This document shows, one piece after another, positions 41,013 through 48,394 of a stretch of DNA of 64,000 bases (position 1 is the stretch's first letter; every line of letters starts with the position of its first letter). Origin of the DNA: Streptomyces sp. NBC_00083 (GTDB lineage Bacteria > Actinomycetota > Actinomycetes > Streptomycetales > Streptomycetaceae); assembly GCF_026343295.1 (NCBI RefSeq), contig NZ_JAPELY010000005.1, positions 248,001 through 312,000 of the forward strand. Reading direction: 5' to 3'. Position numbers and translations under genes: made by a program. The notes beneath the pieces are model-generated. The model was given only the letters and a program-made list of their open reading frames with translations. It was not told the DNA's origin and did not search any database.

Positions 41013-41690
41013 ATGCCATTGCTCGCGAATCGTGTCACGGTGACCGTTCACGCCTCCGATCCGCTGAGCCGGGCCGGAGTCATCAGTCATCTGCAGCACC
41101 AGCCCACCGTCGAGGTCCTGCGCGAGACGCGTGATCCGCGCGACGGTGACGGACGGACGGCCGACCCCACCGTCGCCGTGATGCTCGTCGACCAGGTCGA
41201 CGACTCGGCCTCCGCGGAGCTGCGCCGCGTCGTGCGCGGCGGCGAGCAGCGCGTGGTGCTCATCGCCCGCGAGCTGCGCGAACCCGACCTCCTGACCGTC
41301 GTCGAGTACGGCGTGCGGGCCATCCTGTGGCGCCACCAGGCCACCGAGCAGCGCCTGTTGAAGGCCGTGCACAGCGCGGCGCGCGGCGAGGGCGAGCTGC
41401 CGCCCGACCTCATCAGCCGACTGCTCGTCCAGGTCGGACGGCTCCGCCGCTCCGAGACCACCTCCGCGTCGGCCGGATCCTCCTCGGCGGCCCCCCTGTT
41501 CGGCATGGCGCCGCGCGAGGTCGATGTGCTGCGTCTGGTCGCCGAAGGCCTCGACACCCGCCAGATCTCCGAGAAGCTCGCCTACTCGGAGCGCACCGTC
41601 AAGAACATCCTGCACGCCCTGATGACCCGCCTCCAGCTCACCAACCGCGCGCACGCGGTGGCCTACGCGCTGCGCGAGGGCTACATCTAG
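41013..41690 (+). CDS. LuxR-type regulator with degenerate receiver at the head of the eCIS locus
   Basis: A 225-residue protein. Residues 1-125 resemble a receiver domain. An Asp lies at the phospho-acceptor place (VMLVDQ, Asp60), but the N-terminal acidic pair is reduced to one residue (ASDPL) and the conserved Lys region reads AILWRHQA, without Lys. Phosphorylation-independent control is therefore likely. The C-terminal LuxR helix-turn-helix is at about residues 160-215 (PREVDVLRLVAEGLD, then SERTVKNILHALMTRL). A LuxR gene in this position is typical of Streptomyces eCIS loci. A strong purine-rich RBS precedes ATG 41013. The upstream gap holds TGTTGAT twice, 11 bases apart (40941 and 40952). 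Confidence 0.88.
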   Translation: MPLLANRVTVTVHASDPLSRAGVISHLQHQPTVEVLRETRDPRDGDGRTADPTVAVMLVDQVDDSASAELRRVVRGGEQRVVLIARELREPDLLTVVEYGVRAILWRHQATEQRLLKAVHSAARGEGELPPDLISRLLVQVGRLRRSETTSASAGSSSAAPLFGMAPREVDVLRLVAEGLDTRQISEKLAYSERTVKNILHALMTRLQLTNRAHAVAYALREGYI

Positions 41691-41759
41691 CATCCGGACG
41701 GCGGTGCTCCACCCGTCCCGGCCGCCCCGCGATGCCCACCGATTTGGGAAATTGGCTCC

Positions 41760-42392
41760 ATGATCCACGAAATAGACGAGGCGCTGCGGCGCATCCTGCG
41801 CGGCGGGGCACTGCCCGACGGAACGGGGGACGTCGTCTTCGAGGCGCCCACCCGTGACTGGGCGGCCCGGCGCAACACCCCCACTCTCAACGCCTATCTG
41901 TACGACATCCGCGAGGACGTGGCCCGTCGCGAACGCGGCTCGATCGCGGAGCGGGACGCCAACGGCGTGGTGCTGCGCAGGCGCCAGCCGCCGCGCTGGT
42001 ACCGCCTCTCCTACCTCCTCACGGCGTGGACGAGCCGCCCCGAGGACGAACACCGGCTGCTGTCGGGCGCGTTGGCGTGTCTGCTGCCGCACGAGATGCT
42101 GCCCGACGAGTACGTGCCACCGGTCCTGGAGCCGTACAGCGTCAGCATTCCGCTGTCGGTGGCGGTGCCGCCCGCCGAGTCGCGTTCGCTCGCCGACATC
42201 TGGTCGGCGCTCGGCGGCGAGCTGAAGCCATCGCTCGACGTGGTCATCACGACGCCGTTCCCGGTCACGCCGGTGTACGACGTCGCGCCGCCGGTCACCG
42301 AGGGCGTGATCAGCGTGCGCGGACGCGACGGCGTGCCCGCCGACGCCAAGCCGCGCATGATGCGCACCAACCGGGACGGGGGCACCCGGTGA
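41760..42392 (+). CDS. cis16: DUF4255 eCIS tail-terminator (cap) protein
   Basis: A 210-residue DUF4255 (Afp16/PVC16-like) protein. It starts IHEIDEALRRILRGGALPDG, then comes VVFEAPTRDWAARRNTPTLNAYLYDIRED, the signature of the family, and RLSYLLTAWTSRPEDEHRLL. In contractile injection systems these proteins cap the distal end of the tube and sheath and set the particle length. The gene follows the LuxR gene by 69 bases; its stop overlaps the ATPase start (GTGA). Assignment is by family and gene order. Confidence 0.9.
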   Translation: MIHEIDEALRRILRGGALPDGTGDVVFEAPTRDWAARRNTPTLNAYLYDIREDVARRERGSIAERDANGVVLRRRQPPRWYRLSYLLTAWTSRPEDEHRLLSGALACLLPHEMLPDEYVPPVLEPYSVSIPLSVAVPPAESRSLADIWSALGGELKPSLDVVITTPFPVTPVYDVAPPVTEGVISVRGRDGVPADAKPRMMRTNRDGGTR

Positions 42393-44383
42393 AGGACGCC
42401 GCCCGCGCGCTGCTGCTCCGCCTCGAAGAGCTCCGGGTCGCGGTCGCGGCGCTGGTGGAGTCCCGCTCCGCCGACGACCCGACGGCCCAGGACCCGTTGC
42501 GCGGCCTGTACGTCTCGCCGGACACGGCGGCCCGCCTGGCGGCGGGGCCACTGCCGCACGCCCCGGCCGAACCCGCCCTGCCCACCCAGGAGTCGGCCCC
42601 GGACCCGGCCGACCGGCTGGCACGCCTGTGCGGCGACTTCGACCTGACCGAACTCGACGCGCTGCTCCTGCTCGCCGCGCTCGCGCCCGACGTCGATCGG
42701 CGCTTCGAGGTGCTGTACGGCTACCTCAACGACGACGTGGGCCGCCGCCGCGCCTCGGTGGCCCTCGCCCTGGAACTCGCCGGGACGGGACCGTACGACC
42801 CCGAGGCGCGCGGGCGGTTCCACCCGGCCGCGCCGCTGGTCGCCAAGGGCCTGGTGACCCTGGAGGACGAGGAGCGCCCGCTGCCGGGCCGGGCGCTGCG
42901 CGTCCCGGAGCGCGTGGTGGCCCACCTCCTGGGCGACGACACGCTGGACGGCCAACTCGGCCACGCGGGCGTGGAGTTGCTGGCGCCGGGCGAGGCCGGT
43001 CCCGGCGACGGGGTCGCGGCGCGGATCGCGCTGGCCGGGCGGCCCGTCGCCGTCCATCTGCGCGAGCGGCGGGCGGGCAGCGGCGCGGACGCGGTGACCC
43101 TCGCTCTGCGCGGCGCGGGCCGCGCGGTGCTGCGCCACCGCCCCGAGCACGCCGACCACGCGGCGGCCCGCGCGCTGCTGCGCGAGGCGCGGCTGCGCGG
43201 GGCGGGCACGGCGGTGGTCGTGGAGCTGCCGGACGAGCAGCCGGGGCCGCTGGTGCGCGAGCTGGCGGCGCCGGACGTGACGGTGGTGTTCGCCGGGACC
43301 CAGCCGTACGACCCGACGTGGGCGCCGGGCGCCGCGCTCCTGGCCCTGGACGACACGGCCGCCGAGACCGACCCGCTGACGGCGTGGAGCGAGGAACTCC
43401 CCACGTACGAGGGCGACTTGGCGGAGGCGGTCGGACCGTACCGGCTCGGCGCCGGGCAGGTGCGGCGGGCCGCGCGGGGGGCGCTCGCGCTCGCCGGGTT
43501 CGAAGGGGTGCCGGTGGGTCTCGGCCATGTGCAGCGCAGCGCCCGGCTCCTGTCGGCGCCGCTGCTCGACCGGCACGCGCGCCGGGTGCGGCCGGCCGTC
43601 GGCTTCACGGACCTGGTGCTGCCGGACGAGCCGCTCGGGATGCTGCGGGAGCTGGCCGGGCGGGCCCGGCACCGCGACCGGGTGCTCGGCGAGTGGCGGC
43701 TCCGTACCGGCGGCGGGCGCGGGCGGGGCGTCGTCGCACTGTTCGCGGGCGACTCCGGTACGGGCAAGACGCTCGCGGCGGAGGTCGTGGCGGGCGAGCT
43801 GGGCCTGGACATGTACGTGGTGGACCTGTCGTCCGTGGTCGACAAGTACGTCGGCGAGACCGAGAAGAACCTGGAGAAGATCTTCGCGGAGGCGGACCGG
43901 ACGGACTCGGTGCTGCTCTTCGACGAGGCGGACGCGGTGTTCGGGAAGCGGTCGGAGGTCAAGAGCTCGCACGACCGGTACGCGAACCTGGAGAGTGCGT
44001 ATCTGCTCCAGCGGCTGGAGGCGTTCGACGGCATCGCGGTCCTCACGACCAACCTGCGGGCCAACATCGACGAGGCCTTCACGCGCCGGCTCGACCTGGT
44101 CGTGGACTTCCCGTTCCCCGACGTGGAGCTCCGCGCCCAGCTGTGGCGCAGCTGCCTCGCGGGGGTGCCGCAGGAGCCGGGGCTCGGGGCGGAGCTCGAC
44201 CTCTGCGCGAAGGAGTTCGAGCTTGCGGGCGGGGCGATTCGCTCCGCGGCGGTCACGGCGGGGTATTTGGCTGCGGGGCGGGGGGATGCGGTGTCCCCGG
44301 GGGACGTCCGGGTCGGGGCGCGCCGGGAGTACGTCAAATCCGGCCGCCTCGTCCCCGGCACCGGCACCGCCTGGACCCCCTGA
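42389..44383 (+). CDS. cis15: eCIS AAA+ ATPase
   Basis: A 664-residue AAA+ ATPase. The N-terminal 400 residues are a degenerate second ATPase-like/winged-helix part. The active module has Walker A LFAGDSGTGKTLAAEV (about residue 455), Walker B VLLFDEADAVFGKR, sensor TTNLRANIDEAF and the arginine finger region FTRRLDLVVDFP. Every eCIS locus has such an ATPase (Afp15-type), thought to help assembly or cargo loading. GTG 42389 overlaps the cap gene stop. After this gene the locus is broken by a repeat-rich gap and three opposite-strand genes. Confidence 0.92.
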   Translation: MKDAARALLLRLEELRVAVAALVESRSADDPTAQDPLRGLYVSPDTAARLAAGPLPHAPAEPALPTQESAPDPADRLARLCGDFDLTELDALLLLAALAPDVDRRFEVLYGYLNDDVGRRRASVALALELAGTGPYDPEARGRFHPAAPLVAKGLVTLEDEERPLPGRALRVPERVVAHLLGDDTLDGQLGHAGVELLAPGEAGPGDGVAARIALAGRPVAVHLRERRAGSGADAVTLALRGAGRAVLRHRPEHADHAAARALLREARLRGAGTAVVVELPDEQPGPLVRELAAPDVTVVFAGTQPYDPTWAPGAALLALDDTAAETDPLTAWSEELPTYEGDLAEAVGPYRLGAGQVRRAARGALALAGFEGVPVGLGHVQRSARLLSAPLLDRHARRVRPAVGFTDLVLPDEPLGMLRELAGRARHRDRVLGEWRLRTGGGRGRGVVALFAGDSGTGKTLAAEVVAGELGLDMYVVDLSSVVDKYVGETEKNLEKIFAEADRTDSVLLFDEADAVFGKRSEVKSSHDRYANLESAYLLQRLEAFDGIAVLTTNLRANIDEAFTRRLDLVVDFPFPDVELRAQLWRSCLAGVPQEPGLGAELDLCAKEFELAGGAIRSAAVTAGYLAAGRGDAVSPGDVRVGARREYVKSGRLVPGTGTAWTP

Positions 44384-44415
44384 CCCCGCCCCCACTCCCG
44401 CCCGCGGCCCCGCCC

Positions 44416-44611
44416 CGGCCGCCCGGGACGGGGCCCGTGCCCCCGACCCGGCCGCTCGGGCAGGGGCCCGTCTCCCCAACACGGCCGCTCGGGCCGGGGC
44501 CGTGCCCCCGGCCCCGTTTCCGGGCGCGGCCCGTGCCCCCAACCCGGCCGCTCGGGCGGGGCCCGTCTCCCCAACCCGGCCGCTCGGGCGGGGGCCGTGC
44601 CCCCGGCCCCG
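44416..44611. repeat. Six imperfect 28-36-bp tandem repeats
   Basis: Units of the form ccggccgctcgggcggggcc followed by cgt and a cccc-aac or ccccggcccc end recur about six times directly after the ATPase gene. The unit lengths vary from about 28 to 36 bases. They carry no spacers of constant length, so this is not a CRISPR array. They could slow or end transcription between convergent genes. Confidence 0.7.
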
Positions 44612-45130
44612 CGATCGTTCGTCTGCGGACCGTGCTCGCGTCTCGCGCAGTTCCCCGCGCCCCTGACTACTCGGTGCCGGGCGGCATGAGCATCTTCAGC
44701 CCGTCATGGGGGTCCCCCTGGCCCATAAGGCCTTGGGGGAGTTTGAGGACGAGCGCCCCCTCAGCCGGTCCGGCGTTTGAGGACGAGCGCCCTTCAGGCG
44801 CGAACGGGGTCTGGGGCGGAGCCCCAGGGGCCTGTACCTCAGCCCGTTCCATAACCCCCGGAGGGTTTCGGGAAGGGGCGGGGTGGGGCCTCCCGGGGTC
44901 TGGGGCGGAGCCCCAGGAACCCCGCCTTCGCCTGCGGACCGTGCCCGCGTCTCGCGCAGTTCCCCGCGCCCCTAAAGACGTAGGGCACCCGGCACCGAGC
45001 GGCACACCCGCGCCCACCGCGGCGGAGCCGCGCAAACGGCGCAGCCCCGCGCCCCTGTAGGGCACCCGGAGCCGCAGCCCGCGCAAAAGGCACAGCCCTG
45101 CGCCCCTAAAGACATAGGGCACCCGGCACG
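44612..45130. repeat. Composite intergenic repeat modules with two CTGGGGC hairpins
   Basis: The segments ggtccggcgtttgaggacga (from about 44768), ctggggcggagccccag (44811-44827 and 44900-44916) and gcgcagttccccgcgcccct (about 44653 and 44955) followed by gggcacccgg and the ccaccgcggcggagccgcgc stretch belong to the same families as the repeats at 29.2-29.6 kb. Each CTGGGGC-GGA-GCCCCAG is a perfect 7-bp stem. No gene fits. The region separates the convergent ATPase and ricin-like genes, where the hairpins may act as bidirectional terminators without U tracts. Confidence 0.75.
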
Positions 45131-45138
45131 GAAAGGGG

Positions 45139-46548
45139 CTAGTTGACTACGCGCCAGCGTTGTTGGTCGGCCGGGAGGGCTCCGCAGGGGCGGACCTCCG
45201 CGACCTGCATCACCTTGTCGTTGGGGGACAGGTCGGACAGACACCAGCCCCCGTCCTTCGTGATCAGCCGGACGAACCCGTCCGCCCCCTCGATCGGCTC
45301 GATCGCCCACTTCTGGTTGGCCGTCATCTGACCGGTGGTCAGGCTCGCCTCACCCCCGGACGCCCCCCACATCTGCACCTGGTTGCCCTCACGCGTGTTG
45401 TCGGCGACAGCCCACTTCTCGGTCGAGGAGCTGAAGGCGAACTCGTTCTTCGGCAGCGGCCGCACGTACCAGTACTGGTCCCACGTGGGGTTGTTGTCGA
45501 TCTCGTCCCAGGTGTAGACGTACCGGCCTTCGGGCTTCTGGTCCGTGGCCGTGGTCAGGTACTTCCCGAGCCCGGACTGGATGCGTACCAGCTTGTTCGG
45601 GTCGTACTGCGGCTTCTTCGGCCCGCCGCCACCCCCCGGCTTGGCCCCGCCGGGCTGCGGCTTGGGCTGCTGCTGGGGAGGCTGCGCCGAGGGAGCCGAG
45701 GACGGCGGGTCGGGCGCCTTCGACGGGGAGGCCGGGGCGGAGGGCAGCGGCGCCTTGGAGCCCTGCGGGAGGGGTTCCTCGCGGGCGGCCGCCTGCTCGG
45801 AGGCCTGGCTCTTGACGCCGATGTCGTGCTGGAACCAGAACACCGCGAACGCCACGGCGAGCGCCAGCAGGAGCGAGCCGACCGCGAGGAACCAGCCCGG
45901 GAAGACCGACGGCTGTACGAACGTGCCGCGCAGCTCGCTCGGCGTGGGCTCGCCGGACCTCAGGACCGAGACGGTGAACGGGTGCTGACGCACCCCGCCG
46001 AACCAGCTCACATTGGTCGCGGTCAGCTGCACCTCGGCGAAGCCGGCCCGGCCGGGGTCGACCTGGACCGCGGTGGGCAGCGCCTCCACCGTGATGGCGT
46101 CGCCGTTGTCGCGGGTGGAGAAGGACGCGGTCAGCGGCTGGTTGCCGAGGTTGTCGACGGCCACCCGGCCACGCGTGCGGCGCCGGCCGCGGAGGGTGCG
46201 CGGCACCAGCTCCGCACGGAGTTCGGCGTACGGGCCGATCGTGAGCCGGCCCTCGACGACGTCGGCGCCCCCGGGGTGCTCGCGCGGCTCGACCCGGATG
46301 CCGAACGGGTTCGGGCCCGCGACGGCGTCCGGAGTGCGCGGTGGCGCGAAGGTGATGTCGGCGGTTCCCTCCGCCCCGGGGTAGAGCCGCAGCACGGCCG
46401 GCTCGACACTCGCCCAGCCGGCGGGGTCACCGACCGGAGAGAGCCGGTACTCCTCGACGGTGTCCCCGGTATTGCGCACCCGCAGTCGTACGACGGCGCT
46501 GTCACCGGGTGCGACGGTGGTGGCGGGGGGCTCCAGGGCAGTCCACAT
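45139..46548 (-). CDS. Single-pass membrane protein: beta-sandwich domain, TM, ricin-like domain
   Basis: A 469-residue protein in three parts. Residues 1 to about 210 form two Ig-like/COG1470-type beta-domains (VVRLRVRNTGDTVEEYRL, then RVAVDNLGNQPLTASFS). A membrane helix spans about 217-239 (GWFLAVGSLLLALAVAFAVF). Residues 250-340 are a Pro/Ser/Gly-rich linker, and from about 345 there is a beta-trefoil ricin-like domain (GLGKYLTTATDQ, QMWGASGGEAS, QRWRVVN). With no signal peptide, the N-terminal domain should be cytoplasmic and the ricin-like part outside. It is a paralogue of the next upstream gene. Lying inside the eCIS locus, it may link cytoplasmic particles to the envelope (inference). 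GGGGTGAG precedes ATG 46548. Confidence 0.82.
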   Translation of the reverse strand: MWTALEPPATTVAPGDSAVVRLRVRNTGDTVEEYRLSPVGDPAGWASVEPAVLRLYPGAEGTADITFAPPRTPDAVAGPNPFGIRVEPREHPGGADVVEGRLTIGPYAELRAELVPRTLRGRRRTRGRVAVDNLGNQPLTASFSTRDNGDAITVEALPTAVQVDPGRAGFAEVQLTATNVSWFGGVRQHPFTVSVLRSGEPTPSELRGTFVQPSVFPGWFLAVGSLLLALAVAFAVFWFQHDIGVKSQASEQAAAREEPLPQGSKAPLPSAPASPSKAPDPPSSAPSAQPPQQQPKPQPGGAKPGGGGGPKKPQYDPNKLVRIQSGLGKYLTTATDQKPEGRYVYTWDEIDNNPTWDQYWYVRPLPKNEFAFSSSTEKWAVADNTREGNQVQMWGASGGEASLTTGQMTANQKWAIEPIEGADGFVRLITKDGGWCLSDLSPNDKVMQVAEVRPCGALPADQQRWRVVN

Positions 46549-46784
46549 ACTCACCCCATGAGTTAAGTGGCCCCGGTGGTGAAGTACAGGGACGGAAGGG
46601 GCAGTTCCGGGGGCAGGACTGGCTGCCCGAGCGGCCATGGCAGCTCGTCGGACGCCCCACGGCGGGGGGCGCCGGAGAAGATCGAACCCGGGCGGTCGCG
46701 GGGGAACAACCGCCCGGGGGTCCTTGTACGCGGCCAGCCTCGCAGGCCGCGATCAGCAGGGCCTAACGCCCGCTAACGCGCCCG

Positions 46785-48344
46785 CTAACGGCCCACCTTG
46801 CCGGGCTCCTTGACCGCGCCGCCGACCAGCCAGTTGAGGGTCTTGGAGTCGGCGACGCCGGTCACCTTGAGGCCGACGTTCCGCTGGTACTCCTTGACCG
46901 CCGACGTGAGACCGCCGTCCGCCTTCATCGGCTCGCCCTTGCCCGGGTCCTTGAAGTAGGCGATGCCCTGGTTGGCGTAGCCGCGGTCACGGTCGAGGTC
47001 GACGTCGGAGATCGACGACTGGTTGGCCCACCACAGGGAGGCCGCGAGCATCCTGACCTTGAAGTTGTTCGCGCCGCTCGTCACGTCCTCCGGGCGGATG
47101 CCCTGTGCCCACATCGAGGTGAGGGTGGCCCGGCCGAGGGTGCCGTACTTCTTGTCGGTCAGCGTCAGCTGGCGGCTGGACTTCTGGTCGGCCATGACGT
47201 GCCGCTGGTAGCAGGCGAGCGAGGTCTGGGTGGCCTGGTCGATGACCGCGGCGGTCCAGCCGGCCTTCAGGGCGCACTCGTTGCCGAGCGTGGCCAGCCG
47301 GTACTGCGCGTACGTGACGATGGCGTCCGGCTTGTAGCCCATGTCCCAGACGGGGCCGACGGGGGCGTCGGCAGCCGCCTTGGGCGCCGTCTTCGGCGCG
47401 GGCGGCGGGACCGGCGGGCCGCCGCCGACCTGCGAGGCGTCACCGCCACCGGCGCCGCCGCCCGAGCCGTCGCCGGCCGGGGCCGGGGCTCCGGGCGGCA
47501 CGGCGGGCGGCGCCGACGAGGGGGCCGGCGGCAGCGGCGCCTCGGCGCCCTGCGGCACGGCCTGTGCGCCGGAGCCGGACTGCATCTCGCCGGTCGCGGT
47601 GGTGACCTTCGGCTGGAAGCCGAGCCACAGCATCACGAACGCCACCGACGCCGCGACCGCCGCGCTGCCCACGACGAGCATCCAGCGCGGCACCACCGCA
47701 CGCTGCTCGTAGGTGCCGTTGAGGTCGACGGTGGTGTCGTCGCCGGAGCGGCGCACCGCGACCGTCACCCGGTGGTGTTCGGTGCCGCCGGTCCAGCGGA
47801 TCCGCTGGGGCCGGATGTTCAGCTTCACGAACGCGGCCCGCCCGGGGGCCACCTGGACGGAGTTGGGCGCCATCTCGCAGGTGAGCCGGTTGGCCTCGTC
47901 GCGCAGCGTCAGGGACGCCGTGAGCGCGGTGTTGCCGATGTTGTCGACGGCGACCGAGGCCCGCGCGCCGAAGCGGCCCACCAGCACCGAAGGCAGCAGT
48001 TCGGCGCGCACCTCGCTGAACGGCGCGACGGTGACCTGGCCTTCGAGGACGTCCCGTGCGCCGGGGTGCTCGCGGGGCTCCACGCGGATGCCGTACGACG
48101 CCGGGCCCGCCAGGGCGTCCGGGGAGCGCGGCGGCGCGAAGGAGATCTCGGCGACACCCTCGCTCCCGGGGTACAGGCGCAGGGTGTCGGGCTCCACCCG
48201 GGCCCAGCCCGCGGGGGCGCCGACGACCGAGAGGCGGTACTCCTCGACGGTGTCCCCGGTGTTGCGCACGCGCAGCCGTGCGGTGGCCCGCCCACCGGGA
48301 TCGACGGCGACGGCGGCCGGGTCCAGAGACGTCCACATGGTCAT
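46785..48344 (-). CDS. Single-pass membrane protein: beta-sandwich domain, TM, peptidoglycan-binding-like domain
   Basis: A 519-residue paralogue of the ricin-like membrane protein. The first 215 residues align well (TARLRVRNTGDTVEEYRL, REHPGARDVLEGQ, SVAVDNIGNTALTASL). A membrane helix spans about 221-242 (WMLVVGSAAVAASVAFVMLWL), a Pro/Gly/Ala linker covers 250-340, and the C-terminus differs. It contains a long cell-wall-enzyme-like region and ends in a PG_binding_1-type repeat (GGLTSAVKEYQRNVGLKVTG, then DSKTLNWLVGG). The part outside the membrane probably touches peptidoglycan. A second ATG at 48338 matches the paralogue start and is equally likely. The 236-base gap to the paralogue has no gene. 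Confidence 0.82.
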   Translation of the reverse strand: MTMWTSLDPAAVAVDPGGRATARLRVRNTGDTVEEYRLSVVGAPAGWARVEPDTLRLYPGSEGVAEISFAPPRSPDALAGPASYGIRVEPREHPGARDVLEGQVTVAPFSEVRAELLPSVLVGRFGARASVAVDNIGNTALTASLTLRDEANRLTCEMAPNSVQVAPGRAAFVKLNIRPQRIRWTGGTEHHRVTVAVRRSGDDTTVDLNGTYEQRAVVPRWMLVVGSAAVAASVAFVMLWLGFQPKVTTATGEMQSGSGAQAVPQGAEAPLPPAPSSAPPAVPPGAPAPAGDGSGGGAGGGDASQVGGGPPVPPPAPKTAPKAAADAPVGPVWDMGYKPDAIVTYAQYRLATLGNECALKAGWTAAVIDQATQTSLACYQRHVMADQKSSRQLTLTDKKYGTLGRATLTSMWAQGIRPEDVTSGANNFKVRMLAASLWWANQSSISDVDLDRDRGYANQGIAYFKDPGKGEPMKADGGLTSAVKEYQRNVGLKVTGVADSKTLNWLVGGAVKEPGKVGR

Positions 48345-48394
48345 GGGGGAAGGCTAGGGCGCGCACCCCGCGCCGCCCTGCCCTAAAGGCTCTG

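Noticed and set aside
42011..44542. Long minus-strand frame opposite the ATPase
   Set aside because: Shadow of the AAA+ gene; no family resemblance and no RBS.
44416..44611. CRISPR or minisatellite gene array
   Set aside because: Units are degenerate, of variable length and contiguous; there are no unique spacers and no coding potential.
46509..46776. Short plus-strand frames between the two membrane-protein paralogues
   Set aside because: Unsupported by an RBS or composition, and mostly within the upstream region of the ricin-like gene.
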